DNA of 64,000 nt from Cereibacter sphaeroides (GTDB taxonomy: Bacteria; Pseudomonadota; Alphaproteobacteria; Rhodobacterales; Rhodobacteraceae). The stretch is from positions 930,001-994,000 of the forward strand of contig QFQS01000001.1 in NCBI GenBank assembly GCA_003243455.1, given 5' to 3'. This document shows positions 24,363 through 34,566 of the stretch, one piece after another. The notes under the pieces were generated by a model. That model did not search any database and was not told the DNA's origin. It worked only from the letters and a program-made list of their open reading frames with translations. Position 1 is the first letter of the stretch. Each line of letters opens with the position of its first letter. The position numbers and the translations under genes are program-made.

Positions 24363-25145
24363 ATGACTGCTCACCAAAATCCTGCAACCGCAGTCACCGC
24401 CCCCGGACAGGTGGCCTTCGTCGGCGCGGGTCCGGGCAGCGCCGATCACCTCACCCTGAAGGCCGCTTGGGCGCTGGCCGAGGCAGAGGTAGTGATTTAC
24501 GACCGGCTGGTCGGGGCCGAGGTTCTGGCGCTTGCCAATCCGGCCGCTCTGATGATCGACGCAGGGAAAGAGGGCTTCGGCTCCTCCACCCCGCAGGGCG
24601 AGATCAACGCCCTGATCGTGAACCATGCCTTGACCGGCGCTCGTGTCGTTCGCCTGAAAGGCGGCGACAGCGGCATCTTCGGTCGCTTGGACGAAGAGGT
24701 CGAGGCGCTTGAAGCCGCCGCTATTGGCTGGTCCATCGTTCCCGGCCTGACCGCCGCTGCTGTCGCTACCGCCAGCATAGGGCAAAGCCTGACCCGGCGC
24801 GGGCGTAACGCCTCTGTGCGTATCGTCACGGGGCATGGCGTTTCGGGCTTTGCCGAACAGGACTGGCGCGGCATGGCCCGCAAGGGCGAGGTCGCGGCGA
24901 TCTACATGGGCAAGAAATCGGCCCGTTTCATCCAGGGACGGCTGATGATGCACGGCGCCGATCCGTCGACCGCCATCACCATCGTCGAAAACGTTTCCCG
25001 CGCGGACGAACAGGTGATCGCCACAACGCTCGCCACCCTGCCCGAGGCGCTTTCCGGGGTTTCGGGGCCTGCCGTCATATTGTACGGACTGGCGCCGCGC
25101 CGGGCCGCCGCTGCGCTTGTCGAATTGAAGGAGGCGCTCGCATGA
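24363..25145 (+). CDS. cobA: Uroporphyrinogen-III C-methyltransferase for siroheme
   Basis: A 260-residue SUMT that adds methyl groups to C2 and C7 of uroporphyrinogen III, from S-adenosylmethionine. The motifs are VGAGPGSADHLTLKA near the N-terminus, YDRLV, RLKGGDSGIFGR and the SAM-binding PGLTAAAVATASIGQSLT. It is a single-domain form without the CysG dehydrogenase/ferrochelatase module, so those steps must be encoded elsewhere. Its placement before cysI fits siroheme supply for sulfite reductase; cobalamin precursor use is also possible. The start at ATG 24363 gives the usual N-terminus. It overlaps the next gene by four bases. Confidence 0.92.
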   Translation: MTAHQNPATAVTAPGQVAFVGAGPGSADHLTLKAAWALAEAEVVIYDRLVGAEVLALANPAALMIDAGKEGFGSSTPQGEINALIVNHALTGARVVRLKGGDSGIFGRLDEEVEALEAAAIGWSIVPGLTAAAVATASIGQSLTRRGRNASVRIVTGHGVSGFAEQDWRGMARKGEVAAIYMGKKSARFIQGRLMMHGADPSTAITIVENVSRADEQVIATTLATLPEALSGVSGPAVILYGLAPRRAAAALVELKEALA

Positions 25146-25459
25146 AGGGCCGTTTTTCCCCCAAGGTCGTGACCGCCAACGACCTGCGCCTTGGCGATGT
25201 GATCTACCTGACCGCCGACGACCGCTGGTCGCGTCACCACAACGAGGCCGAGTTGATCGAGGATGAGGCGCATGCCCAACTGCGCCTGCTGTTCGCCAGC
25301 GCCCAGAAGCTGAGCGTTGTCGGCGCTTATCTCGCCGACGCCAAGCAAGGGCCAAACGGCCCGGAACCCACCCACTTCCGCGAGGAGTTCCGCACGCGCG
25401 GCCCCTCGAACTACTTCCACGGCAAGCAATCCGACGACGCCACGCAGCCCCGGACCTGA
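25142..25459 (+). CDS. DUF2849 protein of the cys operon
   Basis: A 105-residue protein overlapping the cobA stop (ATGA). Its N-terminal half (MKGRFSPKVVTANDLRLGDVIYLTADDRWSRHH) is the DUF2849 signature. No cofactor ligand set is visible. In alphaproteobacteria this family is found between a SUMT gene and sulfite reductase, so a part in sulfite reduction or electron delivery is likely, but unproven. Confidence 0.85.
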   Translation: MKGRFSPKVVTANDLRLGDVIYLTADDRWSRHHNEAELIEDEAHAQLRLLFASAQKLSVVGAYLADAKQGPNGPEPTHFREEFRTRGPSNYFHGKQSDDATQPRT

Positions 25460-25494
25460 GGTCCGGCGCATTCCATCAGACGCAGCGAGCAGCC

Positions 25495-27154
<1,660 letters not shown>

Positions 27155-27165
<11 letters not shown>

Positions 27166-27910
27166 TCCGGTCTTTTCGACGATAGCCGACCGCGTGGCCG
27201 AACTGAACGACCGCTACAAGTATCACGCGGCCGTCTCGGTTCTGGAACAGGCGCTGGCGGATGAGGATGTGGGACGCACCGCGCTGGTGTCGTCCTTCGG
27301 CGCGGAATCCGTGGTGCTCTTGCACATGATCTCGGTCATCGACCGCACCACGCCGGTGTTGTTCATCGACACCGAGATGCTGTTCACCGAGACGCTGGAA
27401 TATCAGCAAGAGGTGGCCGAAAAGCTGGGCCTGACCAACATTATCACGGTCAAGGTCGACCCCAAGAAGCTGGCCTTCGAAGACCCCGACGGCACCCTGC
27501 ACCAGTTCAACACTGACGCCTGCTGCGCCCTGCGCAAGACCGAGCCGCTGGAACGTGCCCTGTCCGGCTATGACGCCTGGATCACCGGCCGCAAGCGCTA
27601 TCAGGGCAGCACCCGCGCGAATGTGGAGTTCTTCGAGGCCGAGGGTGATCTGCGCATCAAGGTCAATCCGCTGGCCCATTGGGGCAAGGAAGACCTGCAG
27701 GACTACATGATCAACAACCGCTTGCCGCGTCACCCTCTGGTGGCCAAGGGCTATCCATCTATCGGCTGCGCCCCTTGCACCAGCCCGGTGAAACCGGGTG
27801 AGGATGAACGGGCGGGCCGCTGGCGCGGATCGGCGAAGACCGAATGCGGCATCCATTTTATCAACGGGCGTGCCGTGCGCGGCCCCGTCACACAGGAAAA
27901 CGCGGCATGA
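27155..27910 (+). CDS. cysH: Assimilatory APS reductase (Fe-S type CysH)
   Basis: A 251-residue enzyme that reduces adenylyl sulfate to sulfite. It has the PP-loop motif SSFGAESVVLLHM, the ARxLG-like core and two cysteine pairs, DACCALRK near residue 122 and GCAPCT near 205, plus the C-terminal KTECGIHF. The CC...CxxC set binds a [4Fe-4S] cluster and marks APS-type reductases; PAPS-specific enzymes lack it. ATG 27155 overlaps cysI by 11 bases and gives the standard N-terminus. It overlaps the DUF934 gene as ATGA. Confidence 0.93.
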
Positions 27911-28320
27911 GCGTGATTGTCACCGATACGGGCTTTGCCCCCGACGACTGGACGGCGGGCTTTGCCACGATGGCCGATCTGGACAGCCAGCCGGGCCCAG
28001 CAGCCTTCGATCTGGTGAACACCGACGACCCGTCGCGCCTGTCGAACCGGCTGGCCGACATCCAGTTGATCCGTATCGCCTTTCCGGCGTTCAACGACGG
28101 TCGCGGCTTCACGCTTGGTCGCCGTCTGCGCAAGATGGGCTTCACCGGCCGCCTGCGCGCTGCCGGTCCGGTGATCGCTGACCAATACGCCATGTTCCGC
28201 CGCACCGGCTTTGACGAAGTCGAAATCCCCGACGAAATCGCCGAGCGCCAACCAGAGGATCAGTGGCTGTTCCGGGCCGACTGGCGCGCCCACGACTATC
28301 AGGCCCGCCTGCGCGCCTGA
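27907..28320 (+). CDS. DUF934 protein of the cys operon
   Basis: A 137-residue protein, starting in the ATGA overlap with cysH. Family blocks include FNDGRGFTLGRRLRKMGFTGRLRAAGPVIADQYAMFRRTGFDEVE. Members are regularly found after cysH in proteobacteria and their biochemical role is unknown to me. Together with DUF2849 it may replace part of the missing CysJ/ferredoxin path. That is a hypothesis. Confidence 0.87.
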   Translation: MSVIVTDTGFAPDDWTAGFATMADLDSQPGPAAFDLVNTDDPSRLSNRLADIQLIRIAFPAFNDGRGFTLGRRLRKMGFTGRLRAAGPVIADQYAMFRRTGFDEVEIPDEIAERQPEDQWLFRADWRAHDYQARLRA

Positions 28321-28369
28321 GACGCCTTTCCCAACTCCCTTCACTCGCGTATTGCAAAGCCGATCATCC

Positions 28370-29194
28370 ATGACCGAAATGACCGCCGTGACCGCCAACC
28401 AGACCCTTGCCGCCCGCCTGCCCGATGCCCAGACGGTGACTGCCGTAAAGCATTGGAACGACCGTCTGTTTTCGTTCCGCGTGACCCGGCCCGCCTCACT
28501 GCGCTTCCGTTCGGGTGAGTTCGTGATGATCGGGCTTATGGGCGACAACGGCAAACCGCTGCTGCGGGCCTATTCCATCGCCTCGCCGTCCTGGGATGAA
28601 GAGCTGGAGTTCTACTCGATCAAGGTGCCCGATGGCCCGCTGACCTCGAAACTGCAGCACATCAAGGTAGGCGACGAGATCATCCTGCGCCCCAAGCCCG
28701 TGGGCACCTTGGTGCATGACGCGCTGCTGCCCGGCCGCCGCATCTGGTTCCTGGCCACCGGCACCGGCCTTGCCCCCTTCGCCAGCCTGATGCGCGATCC
28801 CGAGACTTACGAGAAATACGAGCAGGTGATCATGATGCACACCTGTCGCGAGAAGTCCGAACTGGAATATGGCCGCCAGTTGGTCGAAACCCTGAAGGAC
28901 GATCCGCTGATCGGAGAGCTGGTCGAGGGCAAGCTGCTGTATTACCCGACCACCACACGCGAAGAGAGCCCGTTCATGGGCCGCATTACCGACAACCTGA
29001 CCAGCGGCAAAGTCTTTGCCGACCTGAATATTGAACCGATCGACCCCGAGGAAGACCGCGCCATGGTCTGCGGCAGTTTGGCCTTCAACCATGATGTGAA
29101 GGCCGTGCTGGAGACATTCGGCCTGCATGAGGGCGCGAATTCAGAGCCGCTGGAATACGTGGTCGAAAAGGCCTTTGTCGGCGACGGTATCTGA
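28370..29194 (+). CDS. fpr: Ferredoxin-NADP+ reductase
   Basis: A 274-residue FAD protein that moves electrons between NADPH and ferredoxin/flavodoxin. The FAD site is RAYSIASPSWD, the NADP site is ATGTGLAPFASLMRDPE and the adenine end is MVCGSLAFN. The C-terminus VEKAFVGDGI is typical of the bacterial Fpr subclass. ATG 28370 was chosen because the 53 extra residues of the longer frame are only a shadow of the DUF934 gene. Placement at the end of the cys operon suggests that it reduces the ferredoxin used by the sulfite reductase. Confidence 0.94.
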   Translation: MTEMTAVTANQTLAARLPDAQTVTAVKHWNDRLFSFRVTRPASLRFRSGEFVMIGLMGDNGKPLLRAYSIASPSWDEELEFYSIKVPDGPLTSKLQHIKVGDEIILRPKPVGTLVHDALLPGRRIWFLATGTGLAPFASLMRDPETYEKYEQVIMMHTCREKSELEYGRQLVETLKDDPLIGELVEGKLLYYPTTTREESPFMGRITDNLTSGKVFADLNIEPIDPEEDRAMVCGSLAFNHDVKAVLETFGLHEGANSEPLEYVVEKAFVGDGI

Positions 29195-29212
29195 ACCAAC
29201 CGATCCCAAAAG

Positions 29213-29247
29213 AAAACCGCCGCCGGATCGCTCCGGCGGCGGTTTTT
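29213..29247. terminator. Bidirectional intrinsic terminator between fpr and the Ala-rich gene
   Basis: ACCGCCGCCGGA pairs with TCCGGCGGCGGT around a TCGC loop. The plus side has five T residues, and on the minus strand the upstream AAAA becomes a T-tail. It therefore can end both fpr and the converging Ala-rich gene. Confidence 0.88.
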
Positions 29248-29264
29248 GCTTTATGCCTTGCCGA

Positions 29265-29804
29265 TTACAGGCCCATCGCCTGCTTCAGCTGGTCCAGCAC
29301 TGTCTGCACGGCCGCCGGGTTGTCCTTGACCTGGTCGTAGGTCGCCAGAAGCGTGTCCTTGATCGACTGCGAAATCGGCGCGTCCTGAATGCGCGTCGTG
29401 ATGTCGGTCGCGGTCAGCTTGGTCGCGTCCCACACCATCGAAGCGGCGTCGCCGACTGCGTTGGCCGCATTGCCTGCCGCCTCACCTACGGCGCCTGCCG
29501 CAGTGCTTGCGGCATCGCCAACGGCGCCAGCAGCTTCGCCGACCGCACCGGCCGCACTGTTGGCGGCATCGGAAGCCGCGTCTGTCGCGGCTGCCGCCGC
29601 TGCGGCGGCTTCATCGGCGGCTTTCTGGGCTGCGGCGGCGGCATCGGCCGCTGCCTTTTCCTCTGCGGCCTTGGCGTCGGCTGCGGCCTTTTCCGCCGCT
29701 ACTGCCGCCTCGGTCGCCGCGCGCTGCGCCGGCACATAGCTCAATTGGTAATAAGCGCCCGCAGCTACAACCAGCGCGATCACGATAAGAACCAACCTGT
29801 TCAT
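29265..29804 (-). CDS. Membrane-anchored Ala-rich repeat protein
   Basis: A 179-residue protein with an N-terminal membrane helix (VLIVIALVVAAGAYYQL) and a long Ala/Glu/Lys/Asp-rich helix. It contains imperfect repeats such as AAGAVGEAAGAVGDAAS and AAGAVGEAAGNA, resembling the amphipathic repeats of LEA or stalk-like proteins. A non-repeat C-terminal domain (about 120-179) has conserved-looking polar residues (DITTRIQDAPISQSIKDTLL). ATG 29804 has GGGAGG on the minus strand and precedes the membrane segment; a longer reading to 29882 adds nothing coherent. Function is unknown. Confidence 0.7.
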   Translation of the reverse strand: MNRLVLIVIALVVAAGAYYQLSYVPAQRAATEAAVAAEKAAADAKAAEEKAAADAAAAAQKAADEAAAAAAAATDAASDAANSAAGAVGEAAGAVGDAASTAAGAVGEAAGNAANAVGDAASMVWDATKLTATDITTRIQDAPISQSIKDTLLATYDQVKDNPAAVQTVLDQLKQAMGL

Positions 29805-29914
29805 TTCCGTCAGCCTCCCCTGCACCGGGCTTCTCTGCCCGCATGGCGCCATATCGCACTTCCCGACCCGCATGGAAAGCATGATCGCACAAGACCGATC
29901 TCTCCGATTGCCGG

Positions 29915-29943
29915 TTGAAAGCCGCCATCCCGAAGTTTATCTT
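29915..29943 (+). promoter_or_regulatory. infC: Candidate promoter for infC
   Basis: TTGAAA (29915-29920), a 17-base spacer and TATCTT (29938-29943) match a housekeeping promoter. It ends 36 bases before the infC start codon. Confidence 0.5.
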
Positions 29944-29978
29944 GTCGCCCTCTGATCAATTACCGAAGGAAACACGCC

Positions 29979-30518
29979 ATAGCTCGCAGACCCCACAATG
30001 CCCCGCCGCAACGCGAAACGGGCCCCCGCGTCAACGACCGTATCCGCTCTGCCGAAATCCGACTGATTGGCGCCGATGGCGAGAATGTCGGCGTCGTAAC
30101 CCCCGCCCGGGCGATGGCGATGGCAGCGGAAGCAGGGTTGGACCTGGTCGAAATCTCGCCCAACGCGGAACCGCCGGTCTGCAAGATCATGGATTTCGGC
30201 AAGTTCAAGTACGAAACGCAAAAGCGCGAGGCCGAGGCGCGCAAGAAACAGAAGATCATTGAGATCAAGGAAATCAAGTTCCGCCCCGGAACCGATACCC
30301 ATGATTACGATGTGAAGATGCGCTCGGTGACCAAATTCCTGGAAGAGGGCGACAAGGTGAAGGTCACCCTGCGCTTCCGTGGCCGCGAGATGGCGCACCA
30401 GGAGCTGGGGCTTGAACTCTTGAACCGTGTCGCCGCCGATGTGGGCGAAAATGGCAAGGTTGAAAGCATGCCCAGGCTTGAAGGCCGCCAGATGGTGATG
30501 ATGATCGCGCCGAAGTAA
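29979..30518 (+). CDS. infC: Translation initiation factor IF-3 with an AUA start
   Basis: A 179-residue IF-3. The conserved N-terminal run (ARRPHNAPP..RVNDRIR), linker and C-terminal domain are all present: ISPNAEPPVCKIMDFGKFKYE, KKQKIIEIKEIKFRP and a MVMMIAPK end. In this frame there is no ATG, GTG or TTG in reach of the true N-terminus. The family start falls on ATA at 29979, with GAAGGA (29965-29970) eight bases upstream. E. coli infC uses a non-AUG start (AUU), which IF-3 itself discriminates against, giving autoregulation. The same logic should apply here. Confidence 0.93.
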   Translation: MARRPHNAPPQRETGPRVNDRIRSAEIRLIGADGENVGVVTPARAMAMAAEAGLDLVEISPNAEPPVCKIMDFGKFKYETQKREAEARKKQKIIEIKEIKFRPGTDTHDYDVKMRSVTKFLEEGDKVKVTLRFRGREMAHQELGLELLNRVAADVGENGKVESMPRLEGRQMVMMIAPK

Positions 30519-30542
30519 GGCTGTCGCATCACGTCACAAACG

Positions 30543-30567
30543 GGGCGCGGGGCAACCGCGCCCTTTT
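30543..30567 (+). terminator. Intrinsic terminator of infC
   Basis: GGGCGCGG (30543-30550) pairs with CCGCGCCC (30556-30563) over a GGCAA loop and is followed by TTTT. It ends infC; the neighbour is on the opposite strand. Confidence 0.8.
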
Positions 30568-30572
30568 GCTTT

Positions 30573-31577
30573 TCAGCGGGTGCGTTCGCGCAGTTGCGGC
30601 CGGATCGGGATTTCCTTCAGCAGCCCGCCCACGCCCATCCCTGCGATGTCGTCGTCGCTGACCTCCAGCCCGCAGGCCATCCGTTCCAGCACCCAGTCCG
30701 CGCCATTCAGCGCGGGCGATCTTGCACAACCCGGCAGGCCCAGAACCGGCCGATGCCCAAGCGCACCGTGGAACAACAGGTTGCCCGGATCGACCGGCAT
30801 TCCGAACCGCGCCACCGTGCCACCGGCGGCGCGGACCGCCTCCGGCCCGGTGTCCATCAGGTCAGAGGTTGCCGATCCGGTCAGGATCAGCAACATATCG
30901 CCGGGAAGAATTCTCAGGGCGTCGGCCATGGCCAACGTCTCGTGCGGCACCGTCTCGACCCCGGCAAGCTCCATCCCCAGCGCCTTCAGCCGCGCCTCGA
31001 CCGCGCGGCGGCCCTTGGCGATAAGCTTGTCCTCCTGCCCGGGAACATCCGTCATCAGCAGCCCTGCCGAACGCAATGTAACCGGGCGCACCCGTACCGC
31101 GCCCCGTGCCACCTCGCAGGCCCTCGCCAGGGCTGCCTTGGAAACGGCGTAGGTGATGATCTTGACCGTTCCCACCAGCAGCCCTGCCTCGACCCGCGCA
31201 AACGGCGCGAGCGTGGCAAGCGTCAGCGCCGGATCAATCCGGTTCAGCGCGTGGATTGCACGGGCATCGATCTCGACAATCCCCGGCCCGATGGCGTTCA
31301 GGTTGACTCGACCGGTGAATGCCTCGGTCTGCGAAAGGTTGGCCGCAGTCGGGTCAGGGACCAGCGCCTTTGCAAGCCGGGTCGCCGCAGCGTCTTCGGC
31401 GACATCATCCTGCCCCAGTCGTGCAACCGTCACCGACAAGACGCCGTCGGCAAGAAGGCCCTCGATTTCGGTCCTGCCCAGAACCTGCCCCTTCCGCAGC
31501 CTCCGGCCACCCAGCATCAACGAATGCGCCAGAATCGCGCCCTCTGCCTGTGCCACCGGAACCGGGCCGAATTCCAT
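30573..31577 (-). CDS. Molybdopterin-binding protein (MoeA/MogA-like)
   Basis: A 334-residue protein with a MoCF_biosynth-type domain: TSGSATSDLMDTGPEAV-like ILTGSATSDLMDTGPEAVRAAGG, then GRRAVEAR earlier and GLPGCARSPALNG near residue 286. It lacks part of the full MoeA architecture. Such proteins handle the molybdenum cofactor or its nucleotide forms, next to XdhC and CoxE in maturation operons. Its start overlaps the xdhC stop by one base, so they are translated together. It should help prepare or insert the cofactor for a molybdenum hydroxylase encoded elsewhere. Confidence 0.85.
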   Translation of the reverse strand: MEFGPVPVAQAEGAILAHSLMLGGRRLRKGQVLGRTEIEGLLADGVLSVTVARLGQDDVAEDAAATRLAKALVPDPTAANLSQTEAFTGRVNLNAIGPGIVEIDARAIHALNRIDPALTLATLAPFARVEAGLLVGTVKIITYAVSKAALARACEVARGAVRVRPVTLRSAGLLMTDVPGQEDKLIAKGRRAVEARLKALGMELAGVETVPHETLAMADALRILPGDMLLILTGSATSDLMDTGPEAVRAAGGTVARFGMPVDPGNLLFHGALGHRPVLGLPGCARSPALNGADWVLERMACGLEVSDDDIAGMGVGGLLKEIPIRPQLRERTR

Positions 31578-32554
31578 CAGCCGCGCCTCAGAACCTGGGT
31601 GATCTGGGCCATAATCGACACAGCAATCTCGGCAGGGCTTTTCGCACCGATATCAAGACCAACGGGGGCGTGGATGCGGGCTATGCTTTCCTCCGCCACG
31701 CCATCTGCCCGCAACCGCTCCAGCCGCTTGGCATGAGTGCGCGTGGAGCCAAGGCAACCGATGTAAAAGACCGGTGAGTCCAGCGCAATCCGCAGCGCCG
31801 GATCGTCCAGCTTGGGGTCATGGGTCAAAGTGACAACCGCCATCCGTCGATCAGGCTTCAAATCGGCCAGCGCCTCGTCGGGCCAGTCGTTAAGGATTGT
31901 CTCTCCCGGAAAACGGTCTGCCGAACCGAAGGCGTCGCGCGGGTCGATCAGTATAGGGTCATAGCCACAGGCGCGCGCCATCTGAAGCAGCGGCTGAGCG
32001 ATATGAACCGCACCGATCACCGCCATGCGAAGCGGCGGATTGTGGACCGCTATGAAGCGGCCATCCTCTTCAAGGCCCGAGCGATCGGATCGCAGGCGTT
32101 CGCTGACTGCCGGATCGGCGCCATCGCTCAGCGAAGGCTGCCAGGTGCGGGTGTCCGTAACCAGCGCGATCGCCCTCGGCTCTGCGCGCGCGGCTACCAA
32201 CTGATCAAGCAGGGCTTCGGGCAGTGCGCTGCCGACCGGTGTCACCATCACGCGGATGGTCCCGCCACAGGCAAGTCCCACCGAAAACGCCGTCTCGTCG
32301 CTGACGCCGTAGGTCAGGAGGCGCGGCTTTCCGTCGGACAGCGCATCAAGCGCCTCGGACACCACCGCCCCCTCGACACAACCGCCCGAGACCGATCCCA
32401 TGATCTCTCCGCCGCCCGATATGGCCAGCATGCTGCCAACAGGCCGGGGCGCCGAACCCCAGGTCTGGACCACGGTGGCAAGCGCAGCCCCACGCCCTGC
32501 CCGATGCCACCCCAGCGCAATTTCAGGAATGCCGTCATGTTCGGCGCGTTGCAT
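31577..32554 (-). CDS. xdhC: XdhC/CoxI-family molybdenum cofactor maturation factor
   Basis: A 325-residue protein with the XdhC N-terminal domain (AALATVVQTWGSAPRPVGSMLAI ... GSVSGGCVEGAVV) and a C-terminal Rossmann-like domain (AVIGAVHIAQPLLQMARACGYDPILIDPR). The CGGT-type Cys in GLACGGTIRVMV is conserved in the family. XdhC proteins bind the molybdenum cofactor and help its sulfuration and insertion into xanthine-dehydrogenase-type enzymes. Here it lies with coxE, moxR, MBL-fold and molybdopterin-binding genes, so it belongs to the CO-dehydrogenase-type maturation set. Confidence 0.88.
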   Translation of the reverse strand: MQRAEHDGIPEIALGWHRAGRGAALATVVQTWGSAPRPVGSMLAISGGGEIMGSVSGGCVEGAVVSEALDALSDGKPRLLTYGVSDETAFSVGLACGGTIRVMVTPVGSALPEALLDQLVAARAEPRAIALVTDTRTWQPSLSDGADPAVSERLRSDRSGLEEDGRFIAVHNPPLRMAVIGAVHIAQPLLQMARACGYDPILIDPRDAFGSADRFPGETILNDWPDEALADLKPDRRMAVVTLTHDPKLDDPALRIALDSPVFYIGCLGSTRTHAKRLERLRADGVAEESIARIHAPVGLDIGAKSPAEIAVSIMAQITQVLRRG

Positions 32555-32621
32555 CGGTTCACCCCGGTTATTTCCGCTGGACTATGACGCCAGCCACAGC
32601 GTCGCGCTATAGGCCAAAAGA

Positions 32622-33312
32622 CTATTGCCTGGGTCGGTATTCAAGACTGGTCGCGGCATAAGGCCGGTTCGGGGGGCCGTCCTCGCTGCCGTCCGTGACC
32701 TTGAAGAAATGCATGTAGTCCATCTCACCGTCGTAGAAGCCGCCCCAGGCCCAGCCGTGCCGGGCGAAAATCCCGAGAACCGCCGAGGCCGGGGTGATCT
32801 TCCCCGGCTGGTCATTGCGGGCGGCATATTGTGCGGCGGTAGGTGGCCACCATCCCGACCTGGGATCATGGAACGGGTTCAGCAGCGGATTTATGTCGAT
32901 GCGTAGCCGTATGCATGCGAACTCCATTCGCCGGGATCGTCCTGCGCCTTTTCGCAATAAAAACCGACGGTGTCGTTCTTCTCTGCGTAAACGCGAGAGC
33001 CGTAGTTCTCCCACGGTTCGATCCTTTCGATCGGGAAACGTTCCTGAAACAACTCATCGAAAATCTGGCAACCTCGGGGGCGAGTTGTCTATGCACCACG
33101 ATCTGGCCTGATCGCTCGGCGCCGTTGAAATCGACAAAGGCTATGCTCACCACCGAAAGATCGTCGAAGCCGACAGGGCAACCTTCCTGCCAGGAAACCC
33201 CGGTCATCGCCACCCGCGCCCCGTCTGACAGGTTGGCGATGGCTTCCGAACCCTGCCCGAGCGCCTGAGAGGACAGGACCGCTGCAACTGCGGCCAGGCA
33301 TAAGTCTTTCAT
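32622..33312 (-). pseudogene. M15-family peptidase pseudogene with two frameshifts
   Basis: The 5' part has a signal peptide (MKDLCLAAVAAVLSSQALG) with GGAGG on the minus strand. The coding sense then continues in a second frame (QERFPIERIEPWENYGSRVY, GFYCEKAQDDPGEWSSHAYGY) and a third (IDINPLLNPFHDPRSGWW, DYMHFFKVTDG). Together they give one M15 D,D-peptidase-like protein: zinc motif SHAYGYA-ID-IN and the last His in MDYMHF. Two one-base deletions, near 33059-33070 and 32900-32903, break it, and a stop follows the second in the middle frame. As it stands, no complete product can be made. Sequencing error should be excluded. Confidence 0.8.
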
Positions 33313-33324
33313 CGACCTCCTCCC

Positions 33325-34566
33325 CTAGCTCAGTGCGTGCAACAACCGATCCTTCTCGCCGTCGTCGCCTGCCTGCGCTACCGCCTCGGCCAGCGCCTGC
33401 AATGACGCTATCGAATGACCTGCGCGAAAACTGTCGACGTGGGGCAGCATAGCCCGAATTCCGCTGGCCCTGGGCGCAAATCCATCCCAGCGCAGCAGCG
33501 GGTTGATCCAGATCAGACGGCGGGCCGACAGGTGCAGGCGCTCCATCTCGCGCGACAAGACCTCGGCATCACCCCTTTCCAGCCCGTCGGTGATCAGCAG
33601 CACCAAAGCGCCCTGCCCCAGCACGCGGCGAGACCAGTCGCGATTGAAGGTATGCAGGCTGGCCCCGATCCGCGTTCCGCCCGACCAGTCCTGCGCCTCG
33701 GCCCCCGCCGCCTTCAGTGCAGCGTCCACGTCGCGGCGCGCCAGATGCCGGGTGATGTTGGTCAGCCGCGTACCGAAGGTAAAGGCATGGACACGCGCCC
33801 ACCCGCGACCGCGCTGGTTCGCGACCGAATGCACGAAATGCAGCACCATCCGAGAGTATTGCGACATCGACCCCGAGATATCGCATAGCACCACAAGGTT
33901 CGGCGGGCGCGTCACGGGCAACCGCCGCGCGATGCGACCGATTTCTCCTCCCTGGCGCAGGGCATCGCGCATCGTGCGTCGCCAGTCGGGCCGCACCCCG
34001 TTGGCATTGGCACGGCTGCGGCGCGACACCAAGGGCGCCACCGGCAGCGACAGCCGCGCCAGCATCCGCCTGGCTTCCGCTGCCTCATCCGCACTCATCT
34101 GCTCAAAATCCAACGTGCGCAGCCTTTCCTCTTGCGAGGCGGTCAACCGGGAATCGATCTCGATCTGCGCCTCGGGTCGCTCAGGCTCGGGCAAGTCACT
34201 TGCGATGCCATCGAGCAAGGCCTCCGCCGCGCGTTTCTCGGCCGGGGCCGCCGCGCGATCCTCCTGCGCGCCGCGCAGCGAGGGCATCAGCAGGCTCATC
34301 ATATGTTCCAGATATTGCGGATCGCGCCAGAACAGGCGGAAGACCTGAGCAAAAACCGTCCGATGCTCGGGACGGCTGACGAAACAGGCGTGCAGCGTCC
34401 AGTAGAAATCCTGTCGTTCGGTGAAGCCCGCCGCCTCGACCGCACGGATCGCGTCGATCACCCGGCCCGGACCGATGGGCAGCCCTGCCTTGCGCAGGGC
34501 GCGGGCGAAATGAGCGATATTGCGCGGCAGCTTGCCCTCGGACGGCAAGAGAACGGGATCAGCCAC
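33325..34566 (-). CDS. VWA-domain CoxE-like maturation protein
   Basis: A 413-residue protein with a C-terminal von Willebrand A domain: the metal site DISGSMSQYSRM near residue 230, a later T in GGTRIG and TDGLERGD. The N-terminal ARALRKAGLPIGPGRVIDAIRAVE is the CoxE/YehP signature. CoxE proteins, with the MoxR-type AAA ATPase CoxD, assemble the Mo/Cu or Mo active site. GTG 34566 overlaps the MBL gene stop and matches the usual MADPVxLP start; a longer ATG at 34608 adds residues that overlap the previous gene. The start choice is tentative. Confidence 0.87.
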   Translation of the reverse strand: MADPVLLPSEGKLPRNIAHFARALRKAGLPIGPGRVIDAIRAVEAAGFTERQDFYWTLHACFVSRPEHRTVFAQVFRLFWRDPQYLEHMMSLLMPSLRGAQEDRAAAPAEKRAAEALLDGIASDLPEPERPEAQIEIDSRLTASQEERLRTLDFEQMSADEAAEARRMLARLSLPVAPLVSRRSRANANGVRPDWRRTMRDALRQGGEIGRIARRLPVTRPPNLVVLCDISGSMSQYSRMVLHFVHSVANQRGRGWARVHAFTFGTRLTNITRHLARRDVDAALKAAGAEAQDWSGGTRIGASLHTFNRDWSRRVLGQGALVLLITDGLERGDAEVLSREMERLHLSARRLIWINPLLRWDGFAPRASGIRAMLPHVDSFRAGHSIASLQALAEAVAQAGDDGEKDRLLHALS

